Positions 39,773-40,247 of a DNA stretch of 40,247 bases are shown piece by piece. Source of the DNA: Corinectria fuckeliana (taxonomy: Eukaryota; Ascomycota; Sordariomycetes; Hypocreales; Nectriaceae); the NCBI GenBank assembly GCA_019137255.1, contig WPDH01000642.1, positions 1 to 40,247 of the forward strand, written 5' to 3'. The translations under genes were made by a program, and so were the position numbers. Numbering within the stretch: position 1 is the first letter of the stretch; every line of letters begins with the position of its first letter. Under the pieces are notes generated by a model. That model ran no database searches, was not told the DNA's origin, and worked only from the letters and a program-made list of their open reading frames with translations.

Positions 39773-40247
39773 CTTATATTAACTTTTTTTTAAATTTTCA
39801 CACTAGGGTTACCCTACTATATTATATAAGCTTTATTTAATTATATATAATATTATATTATAATAAAAGATTATATTTTTATCTTATTTATTTATATATA
39901 AAAGGATTAAAGTTTTTATTATTATAATAACTAATTAATAATAAAAGAAATTATATATAGCTATATACTCTTATATATCTTTTTATATTTTATTATACTT
40001 TCTTTTTTTTCTTTTTTTTATTATAAAAAGGCCTTTTTTATTTATACTTATAATATTTTATCTAAATAAATTAATTACTTACTTAGAGGTTTATAAATAG
40101 TCCTCTAGTATTATATACTACTCTAATTATAACTAATAGCTTTTTATACTTATATTCTTATCTACTTTTATTATTAATCTAATAGACTTACTTTCTACTT
40201 AATAAATAACTAAATATATACTTATATAAAGTATAATAATTCCTTCT
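39773..40247. repeat. AT-rich block at the right window edge, likely RIP-degraded repeat
   Basis: From about 39773 the composition drops to mostly A/T, with TATTATA/TTATATAT runs over 470 bases up to the window end. The boundary with the GC-rich flank is sharp, and no frame survives. An imperfect palindrome AGGGTTACCCT lies near 39806. This composition is the known outcome of RIP on repeated DNA in Pezizomycotina. The element type cannot be told, and the block continues beyond the window. Confidence 0.65.

Overview
The window is nuclear DNA from a filamentous ascomycete (Pezizomycotina, most likely Sordariomycetes). Introns are short (about 47-108 nt, one of 248 nt) with GTAAGT/GTATGT-type donors, GCTAAC/CTGAC branch sites and CAG/TAG acceptors. 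Genes lie singly on both strands with large GC-rich spacers, third codon positions are mostly C/G, and the GC-rich sequence is broken by very AT-rich blocks of the kind left by repeat-induced point mutation (RIP). The products (Pam17, Uba4, Slx9, a NEDD8 protease, Prm10/ThrE, DUF2828) are typical fungal ones. No tRNA, rRNA, CRISPR array, prophage or biosynthetic gene cluster was found by eye.

Layout, left to right. 1-593: a non-autonomous TIR transposon (MITE-like) with 115-bp inverted repeats and TA target duplication. 2621-4479 (+): hexose transporter with 4 introns. 4945-6294 (+): archaemetzincin-type zinc protease. 6989-8825 (+): M20 carboxypeptidase-S-like peptidase, 2 introns. 10356-11324 (-): DHDPS/LGA1-type class I aldolase. 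13314-14446 (-): sulfotransferase-like P-loop protein with a C-terminal membrane anchor. 16888-19593 (+): Prm10/ThrE-family transporter. 20262-21374 (+): short PIP-kinase-like protein. 22732-25302 (-): DUF2828 protein with a von Willebrand A MIDAS motif and an RGG box. 28126-30246 (+): an unrecognised three-intron gene whose frame is cut by one TAG and then stays open for 480 codons with RRM-like segments. 30767-32500 (-): chromodomain/AT-hook protein. 33257-34021 (+): Pam17. 34253-35797 (-): Uba4. 36200-36859 (+): Slx9, with an upstream ORF ending 1 nt before its start. 37949-38767 (-): NEDD8 protease (Den1/NEP). 39773-40247: AT-rich block, probably the edge of a RIP-degraded repeat.

The left half is a mixed set of transport and hydrolytic functions with wide gaps (hexose uptake, proteolysis, peptide cleavage, a sugar-acid-type aldolase). 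The right third (about 30.7-39 kb) is a compact housekeeping block (mitochondrial import, tRNA thiolation/urmylation, ribosome export, deneddylation). I see no operon-like or clustered pathway. The most unusual items are the TAG-interrupted gene at 28.1-30.2 kb and the structured TIR element at the left edge.
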